A stretch of 64,000 nucleotides of DNA from Streptomyces camponoticapitis (lineage in GTDB: Bacteria; Actinomycetota; Actinomycetes; Streptomycetales; Streptomycetaceae): the NCBI RefSeq assembly GCF_014646115.1, contig NZ_BMMV01000030.1:30631-94630 (forward strand), written 5' to 3'. Positions 42,602 through 52,050 of this stretch are shown here, one piece after another (position 1 is the first letter of the stretch; the number at the start of each line of letters is the position of its first letter). The notes beneath the pieces are model-generated. The model did no database searches, was not told where the DNA came from, and saw nothing but the letters and a program-made list of their open reading frames with translations. The position numbers were made by a program, and so were the translations under genes.

Positions 42602-43513
42602 GTGACCGACACCTCCACCGACCCGGACACCCCCGCCACCGACGCCGAATGGCACGTGGACGACCGCTGCACCGACTGCGACGTGTCCCGCCAGCTCGCG
42701 CCGGGCCTGATCGCCGCCGTCGGCGGCCGGTCCGTCGTGGTCCGCCAGCCGCGCGACGCGGCGGACGAACGGCGGCTGCACGCGGCCGCCTTCGCCTGCC
42801 ACACCCGCTCCGTCCGCCCGCCGTCGGGCCGCCGGCTCGGTCCGGAGCTCGACCCGTACCCGATGCCGCTCGACACCACCGTGCGCCTCTGCGGACACAA
42901 CGCACCCATGACCGCCGCCGCCAACTCCTACCTGGTCCGGCGCCCGTCCGGGAGCCAGGTCATGGTGGACACCCCGCGCTGGAGCGAGGCGCTCGCGGTC
43001 CGATTCGAGGCGTTCGGACCCGTCTCCGACGTCCTGCTCACCCACCGGGACCACGCGGCGCACGGGCGCGCGTACGCCGACCGGTTCGGCGCCCGGCTCT
43101 GGATCCACGAGGGCGACCTCGACGCCGCGCCGGACGCCGACCAGGTGCTGAGGGGCACCGAGGCCGTCGAGATCACCGACGGGGTCGTCGCCCACCCGCT
43201 GCCCGGCCACACGCGCGGCAGCGTGGTCTACGTCGCCGACGAGCGGTACTGCTTCAGCGGCGACAGCTTCTACTGGTCCCGCACCACCGGCGACATCGAG
43301 GTGGTCGAGAACGTCACCTGGTACTCCATCGAGGAGCTGGCCGCCTCCCTCGCCCGTACCGTCGACGCCCTCCGTTTCGAGTGGCTGCTCCCGGGCCACG
43401 GCGACCGCAATCACTTCACGGCCGCCGAGGCGGACCGCCGTATGCGGGCCCTCGCGACCCGCACCGCGGCCCTGCGTCCCCGGCCGGTCGACTTCACGGC
43501 GACGCGCTGGTGA
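42602..43513 (+). CDS. metallo-beta-lactamase-fold hydrolase with ferredoxin-like N-terminus
   Basis: 303 residues. The N-terminal 90 residues include DDRCTDCDVSRQLAPG and a later Cys, resembling the ferredoxin-like lead found on some MBL proteins. Residues 100-290 carry the MBL metal site: LLTHRDHAAHGRAYADR, HPLPGHTRGSVVYV and SGDSFYWSR. An ACAGGAG site precedes the GTG. The substrate is unknown. It stands alone between terminator-like and repeat sequences. Confidence 0.82.
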   Translation: MTDTSTDPDTPATDAEWHVDDRCTDCDVSRQLAPGLIAAVGGRSVVVRQPRDAADERRLHAAAFACHTRSVRPPSGRRLGPELDPYPMPLDTTVRLCGHNAPMTAAANSYLVRRPSGSQVMVDTPRWSEALAVRFEAFGPVSDVLLTHRDHAAHGRAYADRFGARLWIHEGDLDAAPDADQVLRGTEAVEITDGVVAHPLPGHTRGSVVYVADERYCFSGDSFYWSRTTGDIEVVENVTWYSIEELAASLARTVDALRFEWLLPGHGDRNHFTAAEADRRMRALATRTAALRPRPVDFTATRW

Positions 43514-43653
43514 ACGCGTCCGGGGGCGGGCTCACAGCCGCGCCCGCCCCCGGGTGAGAGCAAGGTTGCGTGCCGGTCATCTCGGGGCACGGCGGCGAAA
43601 CGCGGCGTCCCTACGGTCGGGAGTCTTCGAACCGCACCGTCAGTGGAGGCGCG

Positions 43654-45060
43654 ATGACTGGCCCGACGATCACCGATGCGGCACGCGGCGCCCGGGGAGG
43701 GCGATGGATCGAGCGCTGGGATCCGGAGGACCCTGGCTTCTGGGAGCGGACGGGCCGCCGGACCGCCCGGCGCAATCTGCTCTTCTCCGTGCTGTCCGAG
43801 CACATCGGATTCTCCATCTGGACCCTCTGGTCGGTGATGGTGCTGTTCATGGGCCCCGAGTACGGCGTCGACCCGGCAGGGAAGTTCTTCCTCATCGGCA
43901 CGGCCACCTTCGTCGGCGCGCTCGTACGGATCCCGTACACCTTCGCCGTCGCCCGCTTCGGCGGACGCAACTGGACCGTCGTCAGCGCCCTGTTGCTGCT
44001 TCTGCCGACCGGCGCCGCCTACGCGGTGATGGAGCCGGGGACCTCGTACACCACCTTCATGGCCGTCGCCGCGCTCACCGGCCTCGGCGGCGGCAACTTC
44101 GCCTCCTCCATGACGAACATCAACTCCTTCTTCCCGCTGCGCGAGAAGGGCTGGGCGCTCGGCCTCAACGCGGGCGGCGGCAACGTCGGCGTACCGGTCG
44201 TGCAGCTCGTCGGGCTGCTGGTGATCGGGACGGCCGGCGCCACGCATCCCCGGATCGTGCTCGCCGTGTATCTGCCGCTGATCGTCGCCGCCGCCGTCTG
44301 CGCCGCGCTGTTCATGGACAACCTGGCACCGGTGCGCAACGACACCGGGGCCGCCGGGGAGGCCGTACGCGACCGGCACACCTGGATCATGGCCGTGCTC
44401 TACATCGGCACGTTCGGCTCCTTCATCGGCTACAGCTTCGCCTTCGGGCTGGTGCTCCAGACCCAGTTCGGGCGTACGCCGCTGGAGGCGGCGTCCCTGA
44501 CCTTCGCCGGCCCGCTGCTCGGCTCGCTGGTGCGGCCCGTCGGCGGCAGGCTCGCCGACCGGCACGGCGGCGCCCGCATCACCCTGTGGAACTTCGCCGG
44601 GATGGCGGCGGCGACCGTCGTGGTGATCTTCGCCTCGACGACCGGGTCGCTGCCCGTCTTCCTCGTCGGCTTCACCGCGCTGTTCCTGCTCAGCGGCCTG
44701 GGCAACGGCTCGACGTACAAGATGATCCCCGGCATCTTCCGGACGCGGGCCCTGGCCAGGGGCATGACGGGGGAGGCGGCGGAGCGGTACGGGCGCAGGC
44801 TCTCCGGCGCCTCCATGGGACTGATCGGTGCCGTCGGCGCCCTCGGCGGGCTCGGGGTGAACCTTGCCTTCCGGCAGTCCTTCCAGCAGTCGGCGGGCAC
44901 CGGCACCGCCGCGTTCGTCTCCTTTCTCGGCTTCTACGCGGTGTGCTCGGCGCTCACCTGGGCGGTATACCTTCGGAAGCGGACGGCCGGGCCGGCGACG
45001 GAGGCGGACACCGGAGCCGGGGGCGGCATGCGGCGCGGTCTCGATTACGCGGGGGTGTGA
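43654..45060 (+). CDS. narK: nitrate/nitrite MFS transporter (NarK-type)
   Basis: 468 residues, 12 transmembrane helices. The two nitrate-signature loops are evident: LGGGNFASSMTNINSFFP in helix 5 and GNGSTYKMIPGIFR in helix 11, with Arg in RIPYTFAVARFGG. The ATG at 43654 follows GGAGG by 5 bases. Fifty bp downstream is a HemD-OmpR fusion, a pairing seen in several actinobacteria and suggestive of nitrate-responsive control. Confidence 0.9.
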   Translation: MTGPTITDAARGARGGRWIERWDPEDPGFWERTGRRTARRNLLFSVLSEHIGFSIWTLWSVMVLFMGPEYGVDPAGKFFLIGTATFVGALVRIPYTFAVARFGGRNWTVVSALLLLLPTGAAYAVMEPGTSYTTFMAVAALTGLGGGNFASSMTNINSFFPLREKGWALGLNAGGGNVGVPVVQLVGLLVIGTAGATHPRIVLAVYLPLIVAAAVCAALFMDNLAPVRNDTGAAGEAVRDRHTWIMAVLYIGTFGSFIGYSFAFGLVLQTQFGRTPLEAASLTFAGPLLGSLVRPVGGRLADRHGGARITLWNFAGMAAATVVVIFASTTGSLPVFLVGFTALFLLSGLGNGSTYKMIPGIFRTRALARGMTGEAAERYGRRLSGASMGLIGAVGALGGLGVNLAFRQSFQQSAGTGTAAFVSFLGFYAVCSALTWAVYLRKRTAGPATEADTGAGGGMRRGLDYAGV

Positions 45061-45110
45061 GCCCGGCTCCGCGTCGGAGCCGTACGGACGAGAGAGCGGG
45101 ACACCAGACC

Positions 45111-46253
45111 ATGTCCGAACAGCAGCAGCACGGCCCACTCGCCGGATTCACCGTCGGGGTCACCGCCGCCAGGCGCGCGGACGAACTGGGGGCGCTGCTC
45201 ACGCGGCGCGGCGCGGTCGTCGTGCACGCCCCGGCCCTGCGTATCGTGCCGGTCTCCGACGACACCGAACTCCTCTCCGCCACCAAGGAGTTGATAGCGG
45301 CCCCGCCCCATGTGGTGATCGCGACGACGGCCATCGGCTTCCGCGGCTGGGTGGAGGCGGCCGACGGCTGGGGCCACGGCCAGGACCTCCTCGACACTCT
45401 GCGCGGCACCGAACTGCTGGCGCGCGGGCCGAAGGTGAAGGGCGCGATCCGCGCCGCCGGGCTGACCGAGGAGTGGTCGCCCGAGTCCGAGTCCATGGCC
45501 GAGGTGCTGGACCGGCTGCTGACCGAGGGCGTCGAGGGTCGCCGGGTGGCGCTCCAGCTGCACGGCGAGCCGCTGCCCGGATTCGTGGAGGCGCTGCGGG
45601 CCGGTGGCGCCGAGGTCGTCGTCGTACCGGTCTACCGCTGGATGCCGCCCGAGGACATCGCGCCCGTCGACCGGCTCATCGAGGCGACCGTCGCGCGCGC
45701 CCTGGACGCGGTCACCTTCACCAGCGCGCCCGCCGCCGCCTCGCTGCTCTCCCGGGCCAGGGAGCGCGGGCTGCTGGCCGGCCTGGTCGACGCGCTCCAC
45801 CACGACGTGCTCGCCGCCTGCGTCGGGCCCGTCACCGCCCTGCCGCTCCAGGAGCACGGCATCGACACCGTCCAGCCCGAACGCTTCCGCCTGGGCCCGC
45901 TCGTCCAGGTCCTCTGCCTCGAACTGCCGGGCCGTACCCGCACCTTGACCGTCGCGGGCCGCCGCTTCGAGATACGTGGCCACGCGGTGCTGCTGGACGA
46001 CGGCCTGAGGCCCGTACCGCCCGCCGGGATGGCCCTGGTGAACGCGCTCGCCAAGCGCCCGGGCTGGGTGGTCTCGCGGGCGGATCTGCTGCGGGCCCTG
46101 CCGGGCGCGGGCAGTGACGAGCACGCCGTCGAGACGGCCATGGCCCGGCTCCGTACGGCACTTGGGGCGCCGGAACTGATCCAGACGGTCGTCAAACGCG
46201 GCTACCGGCTCGCGCTGGACCCGGCGGCCGGCACGAAGTACGGGGGCGCGTGA
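45111..46253 (+). CDS. uroporphyrinogen-III synthase - OmpR winged-helix fusion
   Basis: 380 residues. Residues 8-265 are a HemD fold (GFTVGVTAARRADELGALLTRRG, VTFTSAPAAASLL). Residues about 280-370 are an OmpR/PhoB DNA-binding domain (AGMALVNALAKRPGWVVSRADLLRALPG, AVETAMARLRTALG, VVKRGYRLAL). There is no receiver domain, so the HemD-like part is the probable sensor. Siroheme is the cofactor of assimilatory nitrite reductase, so a transcription factor that senses a tetrapyrrole or its precursor next to narK makes sense, but this is inference. Whether it retains synthase activity cannot be read. Confidence 0.88.
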   Translation: MSEQQQHGPLAGFTVGVTAARRADELGALLTRRGAVVVHAPALRIVPVSDDTELLSATKELIAAPPHVVIATTAIGFRGWVEAADGWGHGQDLLDTLRGTELLARGPKVKGAIRAAGLTEEWSPESESMAEVLDRLLTEGVEGRRVALQLHGEPLPGFVEALRAGGAEVVVVPVYRWMPPEDIAPVDRLIEATVARALDAVTFTSAPAAASLLSRARERGLLAGLVDALHHDVLAACVGPVTALPLQEHGIDTVQPERFRLGPLVQVLCLELPGRTRTLTVAGRRFEIRGHAVLLDDGLRPVPPAGMALVNALAKRPGWVVSRADLLRALPGAGSDEHAVETAMARLRTALGAPELIQTVVKRGYRLALDPAAGTKYGGA

Positions 46254-46354
46254 CGTTACCGGGACACCGGCTGTGACCAGGGACGCATGACCGTCCGTCG
46301 ATCGAGGTCACCGCTGCGGTATCGAACCGGAACCAGGGCGTCTATTTTAAGCGG

Positions 46355-46882
46355 ATGGTCAACGACTCTCCCCAGCTCAGGCCCGCGCGGGCGGAGGACG
46401 CCGCCGCACTCGCCGAGGCGCTCCTGCGCAACAGGGACCACATGGCTCCCTGGTCGCCCTACCGCCCGGCCGACTTCTTCACCCCGGAGGCGCAGGCCAC
46501 CCTGCTGACCGACCCCTCCGCCCTGCGCTGGGTCTTCGTCGACGGGCCCGACGTCGTGGGCCAGGCCACCCTCTCCACCCTCGTCCTCGGGCCGTTCCGC
46601 AGCGCCGGGCTCGGCTACTGGACCGACGCCGCGTACACCGGACGCGGCCTCGCCACCCGCGCCGTGGAGGAGGTCTGCCGGGCCGCCCTGGAGGATCTGG
46701 GGCTGCACCGGATCGAGGCCAGCACGATGCCGTCCAACATCGGCTCGCAACGGGTCCTCGGCAAGTGCGGGTTCGAGCTGATCGGGACGGCGCCGCGCTA
46801 TCTGCACATCGACGGGGCCTGGCGCGACCACCATCTCTTCCAGCGGATCCTGCACGACGGGCCGCCGAACAACGCGCTGTAG
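46355..46882 (+). CDS. GNAT N-acetyltransferase (RimJ/RimL-like)
   Basis: 175 residues: LRPARAEDAAALAEALL, then the acetyl-CoA loop GYWTDAAYTGRGLATRAVEEV and the RimJ/L C-terminal signature HRIEASTMPSNIGSQRVLGKCGFELIG. It probably acetylates a protein N-terminus or small amine. A TATTTTAA element ends 5 bp before the ATG, so the transcript may be leaderless. Confidence 0.88.
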   Translation: MVNDSPQLRPARAEDAAALAEALLRNRDHMAPWSPYRPADFFTPEAQATLLTDPSALRWVFVDGPDVVGQATLSTLVLGPFRSAGLGYWTDAAYTGRGLATRAVEEVCRAALEDLGLHRIEASTMPSNIGSQRVLGKCGFELIGTAPRYLHIDGAWRDHHLFQRILHDGPPNNAL

Positions 46883-47099
46883 GGCGGCGGGAGGACGGCA
46901 CCGTGAAACCGGCCGGACCGTGAGACCGGCGGCGCCGTAAAACCCTAAGAGGGCCTTCCGGGGGCCGGGGTTCCGTCCCGCGCCCGGAATTCACCGGCCG
47001 AGGTTGAAGTGAGTTGCCTCCGGAGGGGTGCCGGAGACCTTACGGGGCATGCACTCTGGGGAGTAGGCGGCAGTACGGTACCGAGGCGGTGACAGGCAC

Positions 47100-47702
47100 A
47101 TGACTACGGGCGTGGGCTCGTACGAGTGGAGATTCGACTCCGGGCGCGTCTGCCTGGATCTGGTGGCCACCGGCGAGCCGGACCCGAAGGGGTTCGACGA
47201 AGGGCCACGGGCCGACGACGCGGGACTACTCGGCAGCTGGCTCACCGGCTCGGGCCTCGTACCCCCCGGTACCCCGCTCGTCGGCGTCGACACCGGCTGG
47301 GTCCGGCGCTTCGCGGAACTGCGCGACTGTGTGGGCCAGTTGGTGCGCGCCGAGATCGACGGACGGTACGCGGCAGCCGCGCTGGACCGCGTCAACGCGA
47401 TCGCGGCCGGTGCGCCGCCCGGGATCCGCGCGGTACGTGAGCCGGGCGGCGGCCTCGTCCGGACGCTGAGCGACGAGCCCGAATGCGGGGCGCTGCTCGC
47501 GGCGGTGGCCAGGGACACGGTGGACCTGCTGACCGATCCGGTCGCACGGGAGCGGCTGCGCCAGTGCGAGGGAGACAGCTGCCGGCGTGTGTACTTGGAC
47601 ACCTCGCGCGGGCGCCGGCGCCGCTGGTGCTCCAGCGAGGTGTGCGGCAACAGGGAGCGGGTCGCGAGGCACCGCCGCCGGGCGGCGCTCGCCCGCGCCT
47701 GA
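47100..47702 (+). CDS. CGNR zinc-finger transcriptional regulator
   Basis: 200 residues. The N-terminal ABATE domain covers residues 5-145. The C-terminal CGNR zinc finger reads CEGDSC, then RRRRWCSSEVCGNRERVARHR, with the Cys pairs and the Cys-Gly-Asn-Arg signature intact. It probably binds DNA as a stress-responsive regulator, with no clear target nearby. Confidence 0.88.
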   Translation: MTTGVGSYEWRFDSGRVCLDLVATGEPDPKGFDEGPRADDAGLLGSWLTGSGLVPPGTPLVGVDTGWVRRFAELRDCVGQLVRAEIDGRYAAAALDRVNAIAAGAPPGIRAVREPGGGLVRTLSDEPECGALLAAVARDTVDLLTDPVARERLRQCEGDSCRRVYLDTSRGRRRRWCSSEVCGNRERVARHRRRAALARA

Positions 47703-47817
47703 GCCCTGCCTGGTCCGGGCCCCGGCGCCGGGCCCTGACACCCCCCGTAAAAGATCTTGAAAGATTTCCGCTGCGGCGTTGAGCAGATCTTCCCACCGGC
47801 CCGTAAGTCACCGTGAT

Positions 47818-47844
47818 GGGAACAAGCAGCCGTCTCAAGGTCTC
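47818..47844 (+). promoter_or_regulatory. ECF-type promoter before sigU
   Basis: GGGAAC (47818-47823), a 16-bp spacer and GTCTC (47840-47844) match the general ECF -35/-10 pattern. Transcription would start near 47850, leaving a short leader with GGGAGG and the GTG at 47861. This suggests the sigma factor drives its own gene. Confidence 0.45.
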
Positions 47845-47860
47845 GACCCGGGAGGTTCAG

Positions 47861-48448
47861 GTGCGCAAGGATGCGGCCGTGGCCGACGACCGACCTCACC
47901 GGGCCCGGCACCGGAGCGAGGCACAGCGCACCAACACCTCCGTCCCCGACGAGGAGCTGATGCGAGCCCTCTACAGGGAACACGCCGGACCGCTGCTCGC
48001 CTACGTCCTGCGCCTCGTCGCGGGTGACCGGCAACGGGCCGAGGATGTCGTGCAGGAGACGCTCATCCGTGCCTGGAAGAACGCCGGTCAGCTCAATCGG
48101 GCGACCGGCTCTGTCCGACCCTGGCTGGTGACGGTCGCTCGGCGCATCGTCATCGACGGTCACCGCAGCCGGCAGGCCCGGCCGCAGGAGGTCGACCCGT
48201 CGCCGCTGGAGGTCATGCCCGCGGAGGACGAGATCGACAAGGCGTTGTGGCTGATGACGCTCTCTGATGCCCTCGATGATTTGACCCCCGCCCACCGGGA
48301 AGTTCTGGTGGAGACGTACTTCAAGGGACGCACGGTCAACGAGGCCGCCGAGACGCTCGGTATACCCAGTGGGACCGTGCGCTCGCGTGTGTTCTACGCA
48401 CTGCGGTCCATGAAGCTCGCGCTGGAGGAGAGGGGGGTCTCGGCATGA
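47861..48448 (+). CDS. sigU: ECF RNA polymerase sigma factor (SigU-like)
   Basis: 195 residues from the GTG at 47861, which follows a strong GGGAGG. Region 2: LMRALYREHAGPLLAYVLRLV, ... AEDVVQETLIRAWKN. Region 4: LDDLTPAHREVLVETYFKG ... LGIPSGTVRSRVFYALRSMK. The stop overlaps the anti-sigma start (ATGA). Gene order before a zinc anti-sigma factor and a HelD-like helicase matches SCO2954/SCO2953 (sigU/rsuA) as I recall. It also resembles mycobacterial SigL. An open frame upstream to 47813 lacks a better start. Confidence 0.87.
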   Translation: MRKDAAVADDRPHRARHRSEAQRTNTSVPDEELMRALYREHAGPLLAYVLRLVAGDRQRAEDVVQETLIRAWKNAGQLNRATGSVRPWLVTVARRIVIDGHRSRQARPQEVDPSPLEVMPAEDEIDKALWLMTLSDALDDLTPAHREVLVETYFKGRTVNEAAETLGIPSGTVRSRVFYALRSMKLALEERGVSA

Positions 48449-49326
48449 CGACGTACGAGCAGTCCGGGCAGGGCGACGGCACGACCGCGCACGACGCGGC
48501 GGCGGCGTACGTGCTCGGCATTCTGGACGAGGCCGACGCCACCGCCTTCGAGGCGCACCTCGCCGGCTGCCACATCTGCGCGCTCCATCTGGAGGAGTTC
48601 GCGGGGATGGAGCCGATGCTGGCCATGCTGGCGGACAATCCCGACCCGGTCGGGCAGTCGTCGCCGTTCGGCAGATCCGATCCCTTCGGCCGGCCCGCCG
48701 CCGTCCCCTCCGCCTCCCCGTTCGGACGCGCCGCCGCGCCCGCGCCGCCGACGGCGCCCGCCGTCACGGTGCAGCCCAGCCCGCGGCTGCTCGACCGGCT
48801 CGTCGACGAGGTCGCGGTCAAGCGTGCCAAGCGCAGGCGCCGCTCGATGTATCTGGTGGCCGCGGCCGCCGCGCTGGTGATCGGCGGTCCCGCCGTGGCG
48901 GTCGTCGCCACCGCCGGCGACGGTGGCACGAGCAACCAGGCCGGGGACCCGCACCCCACCAGTCCCGCCGAGGACGCCTTCTTCGAGCACATGGCGGAGA
49001 AGGTCGAGGCCACGGACCCCACGACGAAGGTCAGCGCGACCGTCGGCATGGAGCCCAAGGGCTGGGGGACGCATGCCGTCCTGGAGCTGAAGAACGTCAA
49101 GGGGCCGCTGAAGTGCAGCCTCATCGCCGTGTCCAAGACGGGCGAGGAGGAGATCGTCACCTCCTGGGCCGTGCCGAAGTGGGGATATGGCATTCCGGAC
49201 AGCACGCACGACGTGGCGAAGAACCCGCTGTACGTGCACGGTGGCTCGGCGATGGAGCGGAACGACATCGACCACTTCGAGGTCCGGACATTTGACGGCA
49301 AGCGTCTGGTGGAGGTCGAGGCCTGA
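48445..49326 (+). CDS. rsuA: zinc-binding membrane anti-sigma factor (RsuA-like)
   Basis: 293 residues. The N-terminal ZAS domain carries His38-x3-Cys42-x2-Cys45 (FEAHLAGCHIC). One transmembrane helix lies near residue 135 (MYLVAAAAALVIGGPAVAVV). The extracytoplasmic C-terminal 150 residues are an RskA/anti-sigma-K-like domain (TKVSATVGMEPKGWGTHAVLEL). It is coupled to sigU and should hold that sigma factor at the membrane until an envelope signal triggers release. Confidence 0.88.
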   Translation: MTTYEQSGQGDGTTAHDAAAAYVLGILDEADATAFEAHLAGCHICALHLEEFAGMEPMLAMLADNPDPVGQSSPFGRSDPFGRPAAVPSASPFGRAAAPAPPTAPAVTVQPSPRLLDRLVDEVAVKRAKRRRRSMYLVAAAAALVIGGPAVAVVATAGDGGTSNQAGDPHPTSPAEDAFFEHMAEKVEATDPTTKVSATVGMEPKGWGTHAVLELKNVKGPLKCSLIAVSKTGEEEIVTSWAVPKWGYGIPDSTHDVAKNPLYVHGGSAMERNDIDHFEVRTFDGKRLVEVEA

Positions 49327-49387
49327 CATACCCGCCCCCTTCGCGTACGGTTGACGGCTGCCCAGTGCACGTCAGAAGGGGGCCTCG

Positions 49388-51919
49388 GTGGCCGCGCAGG
49401 ATGCCGCTGTTGAATCCGCCGGATCGGTTGTCGATCCCGTACGGGACAAGGGAAACGACGCCATAAGCGACCCCGTCCACGCGACGGGGAAGGCCCCCGC
49501 GCACCCCGCGGGGGCCGACTCCGTGCGCGACCGCGAGATCGGCGTCGAGCAGGAACATCTCGACCAGGTCTACCGCCGTCTCGAAGAGAAGATCGACGAG
49601 GCGGAATTCCTGATGAACGACGCCGCCAAGCGCGGTCAGGTCGGCACACCAGGCGCGCTCGCCGAACGCGACGCGCAGGTGTTCCGGGCCGGAATCCATC
49701 TCAACCGGCTCAACAACGAATTCGAGGACTTCCTCTTCGGGCGGGTCGACCTGCTGCCCGGCAAGGACGGCAAGAAGGGCCCGGACGGCGCGTACACCTC
49801 CGTCGAGCCCGCCGACGACGCCGTACGCGACGACGACACCGCCGACATCGCCGAGACGCTGCACATCGGCCGTATCGGAGTCCTGGACTCCGACTACTCG
49901 CCGCTGGTCATCGACTGGCGCGCGCCGGCGGCCGCGCCGTTCTACCGCTCGACACCCGTCGACCCCGGCCGTGTCGTACGGCGCCGTGTCATCCGCTCCA
50001 AGGGCCGCAAGGTCCTCGGCGTCGAGGACGACCTGATGCGCCCGGAGCTGACCGCGTCGCTGAACGGCGCCGCGCTCCCCGTCATCGGCGACGGCGCGCT
50101 GATGGCGGCCCTCGGCCAGGCCCGCAGCCACACCATGCGGGACATCGTCTCCTCCATCCAGGCCGAGCAGGACCTGGTGATCCGGGCGCCCGCCGCGTCC
50201 GTCACCGAGGTGTCGGGCGGTCCCGGCACCGGCAAGACCGCCGTCGCGCTGCACCGCGCCGCCTATCTGCTGTACCAGGACAGGCGGCGGTACGCGGGCG
50301 GCATCCTCGTCGTCTCACCGACGCCGCTGCTCGTCGCGTACACGGAAGGCGTGCTGCCGTCCCTGGGGGAGGAGGGGCAGGTCGCGATCCGCGCGGTCGG
50401 ATCGCTCGTGGACGGCGCGGAGGCCACCGCGTACGACGAACCCGCCGTGTCCCGCGTCAAGGGCTCGGCGCGCATGCTCAAGGTGCTGCGCAAGGCGGCG
50501 CGCGGGGCCCTGGAGGGGGACAGGGCGCCCGCCGGGGGCCGCGGTGGGCGTGGCGGCCGGGGAGACGGGCAGCTCTCCTTCGGCGGCGACGACAGCGGTG
50601 ATGGGGACCCGTCGGGCGGGTCCGGGCGGCCCCTGACACCCACCCGGCTGCGGGTGGTCGCGCTCGGCCGCCGCCTGGAGCTCGAATCCGACGAGCTGCA
50701 CCGCATCAGGCAGTCCGTCCTCACCGGCACCGCCCCCGTCAACCTGCTGCGCCCACGCGCCCGGAAGCTGCTGCTCGACGCGCTCTGGGCGAAGTCCGGC
50801 GCGGCGTCGCGTGCCGGGGACTACGTGGCCACGGGCGACGCCCAGCTGGCCGCCGAACTGCGCAGCGGCTTCGACGAGGACGTGGCGTCCGAGGACAGCT
50901 TCATCGAGTTCCTGGACGCCTGGTGGCCCGAACTCACCGCGCGCGGAGTGCTCGCGGCGATGGCCGACGAGCGCCGGCTCGGCCGCTGGGCCCGCCGTAT
51001 CCTCAACCCGGCCGAGACCAGGAAGGTCGCCCGCTCCCTGCGGCGCGCCGGCCCCGACGGCACCGGGCCGCTGTCCGTGCACGACGTGGCGATCCTCGAC
51101 GAGCTGGAGCAGCTGCTCGGCTCACCGCCCCGCCAGCGCAAGCGCCGCGAGCTGGACCCGCTGGACCAGCTGACCGGGCTCGAAGAGCTGATGCCGCAGC
51201 GCGAGGAGTCGCAGCGGGAGCGCGCGGAACGGCTCGCGGCGGAGCGTACGGAGTACGCCCACGTCATCGTGGACGAGGCGCAGGACCTCACCCCGATGCA
51301 GTGGCGGATGGTCGGCCGCCGTGGCCGGCACGCCACCTGGACGGTGGTCGGCGACGCCGCGCAGTCGTCCTGGTCGGACCCGGACGAGGCGGCCGAGGCA
51401 CGCGACGAGGCCCTGGGCAACCGTCCGCGCCGCCAGTTCACCCTCACCGTGAACTACCGCAACCCGGCCGAGATCGCGGCCCTCGCCGCCAAGGTGCTCG
51501 CCCTCGCGATGCCGGGCATGGAGTCCCCGGCCGCCGTCCGCTCCACGGGCGTCGAGCCGCGCTTCAGCGCCGTGCGCGACGGTGACCTGGCCCGGACCGT
51601 ACGGGAGGAGGCCGCGCGCCTCCTGGACCGCGTCGACGGCACGATCGGCGTGGTCGTGGCCATGAGCCGCCGGGAACAGGCGGCACGCTGGCTGGCGGGG
51701 CTCGGCGACCGGGTGGTGGCCCTCGGCAGCCTGGAGGCGAAGGGGCTGGAGTACGACGCCACGGTGGTCGTCTCGCCGGCCGAGATCGCCGACGAGTCCC
51801 CGGCCGGACTGCGGGTGCTCTACGTGGCCCTCACCCGGGCGACGCAGCAGCTGACGGTCGTCTCCGCGGACCGCGACGACCCCGACGAGCAGGGAGTTCC
51901 CGACCTCCTCAGAGAATGA
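49388..51919 (+). CDS. helD: HelD-like UvrD-family ATPase, RNA polymerase-associated
   Basis: 843 residues. The N-terminal coiled-coil arm (EQEHLDQVYRRLEEKIDEAEFLM) and GRIGVLDSDYSPLVIDWRAP are the HelD lead-in. Walker A is VSGGPGTGKTAVALHRAAYLLY, motif II is VIVDEAQDLTPMQW, and VNYRNPAEIAAL and LRVLYVALTRATQQL are late helicase motifs. A Gly/Arg/Asp-rich insert sits near residue 390. HelD proteins remove stalled or inhibitor-bound RNA polymerase from DNA. A related Streptomyces protein, HelR, protects against rifamycins under RAE control; I see no RAE in the 61 bp before this gene. GTG start. Confidence 0.88.
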   Translation: MAAQDAAVESAGSVVDPVRDKGNDAISDPVHATGKAPAHPAGADSVRDREIGVEQEHLDQVYRRLEEKIDEAEFLMNDAAKRGQVGTPGALAERDAQVFRAGIHLNRLNNEFEDFLFGRVDLLPGKDGKKGPDGAYTSVEPADDAVRDDDTADIAETLHIGRIGVLDSDYSPLVIDWRAPAAAPFYRSTPVDPGRVVRRRVIRSKGRKVLGVEDDLMRPELTASLNGAALPVIGDGALMAALGQARSHTMRDIVSSIQAEQDLVIRAPAASVTEVSGGPGTGKTAVALHRAAYLLYQDRRRYAGGILVVSPTPLLVAYTEGVLPSLGEEGQVAIRAVGSLVDGAEATAYDEPAVSRVKGSARMLKVLRKAARGALEGDRAPAGGRGGRGGRGDGQLSFGGDDSGDGDPSGGSGRPLTPTRLRVVALGRRLELESDELHRIRQSVLTGTAPVNLLRPRARKLLLDALWAKSGAASRAGDYVATGDAQLAAELRSGFDEDVASEDSFIEFLDAWWPELTARGVLAAMADERRLGRWARRILNPAETRKVARSLRRAGPDGTGPLSVHDVAILDELEQLLGSPPRQRKRRELDPLDQLTGLEELMPQREESQRERAERLAAERTEYAHVIVDEAQDLTPMQWRMVGRRGRHATWTVVGDAAQSSWSDPDEAAEARDEALGNRPRRQFTLTVNYRNPAEIAALAAKVLALAMPGMESPAAVRSTGVEPRFSAVRDGDLARTVREEAARLLDRVDGTIGVVVAMSRREQAARWLAGLGDRVVALGSLEAKGLEYDATVVVSPAEIADESPAGLRVLYVALTRATQQLTVVSADRDDPDEQGVPDLLRE

Positions 51920-52050
51920 TCCGGAAGTCAACTCAAGCGCGGGAATCACTTTCCCGGGTGGCTTTGTTAGCCTGGTGTTGGCACCGACCCGATCCAAGCC
52001 CCCGGGCCCAACCTTCGTCGCTTCGAGCGACCACTTGCCGCGAGGCGAGC

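Noticed and set aside
43554..45110. 899-codon open frame running through narK into hemD
   Set aside because: The first part is a shadow of narK; the real start with protein-like sequence is the ATG at 45111.
49327..49387. RAE upstream of helD (HelR-type rifamycin control)
   Set aside because: No GGGGCTTGCG-type inverted repeat is present in this short intergenic region.
49388..51919. UvrD/Rep DNA helicase
   Set aside because: The N-terminal coiled arm and DSDYSPLVIDWRAP-type lead-in point to HelD rather than a DNA-repair helicase.
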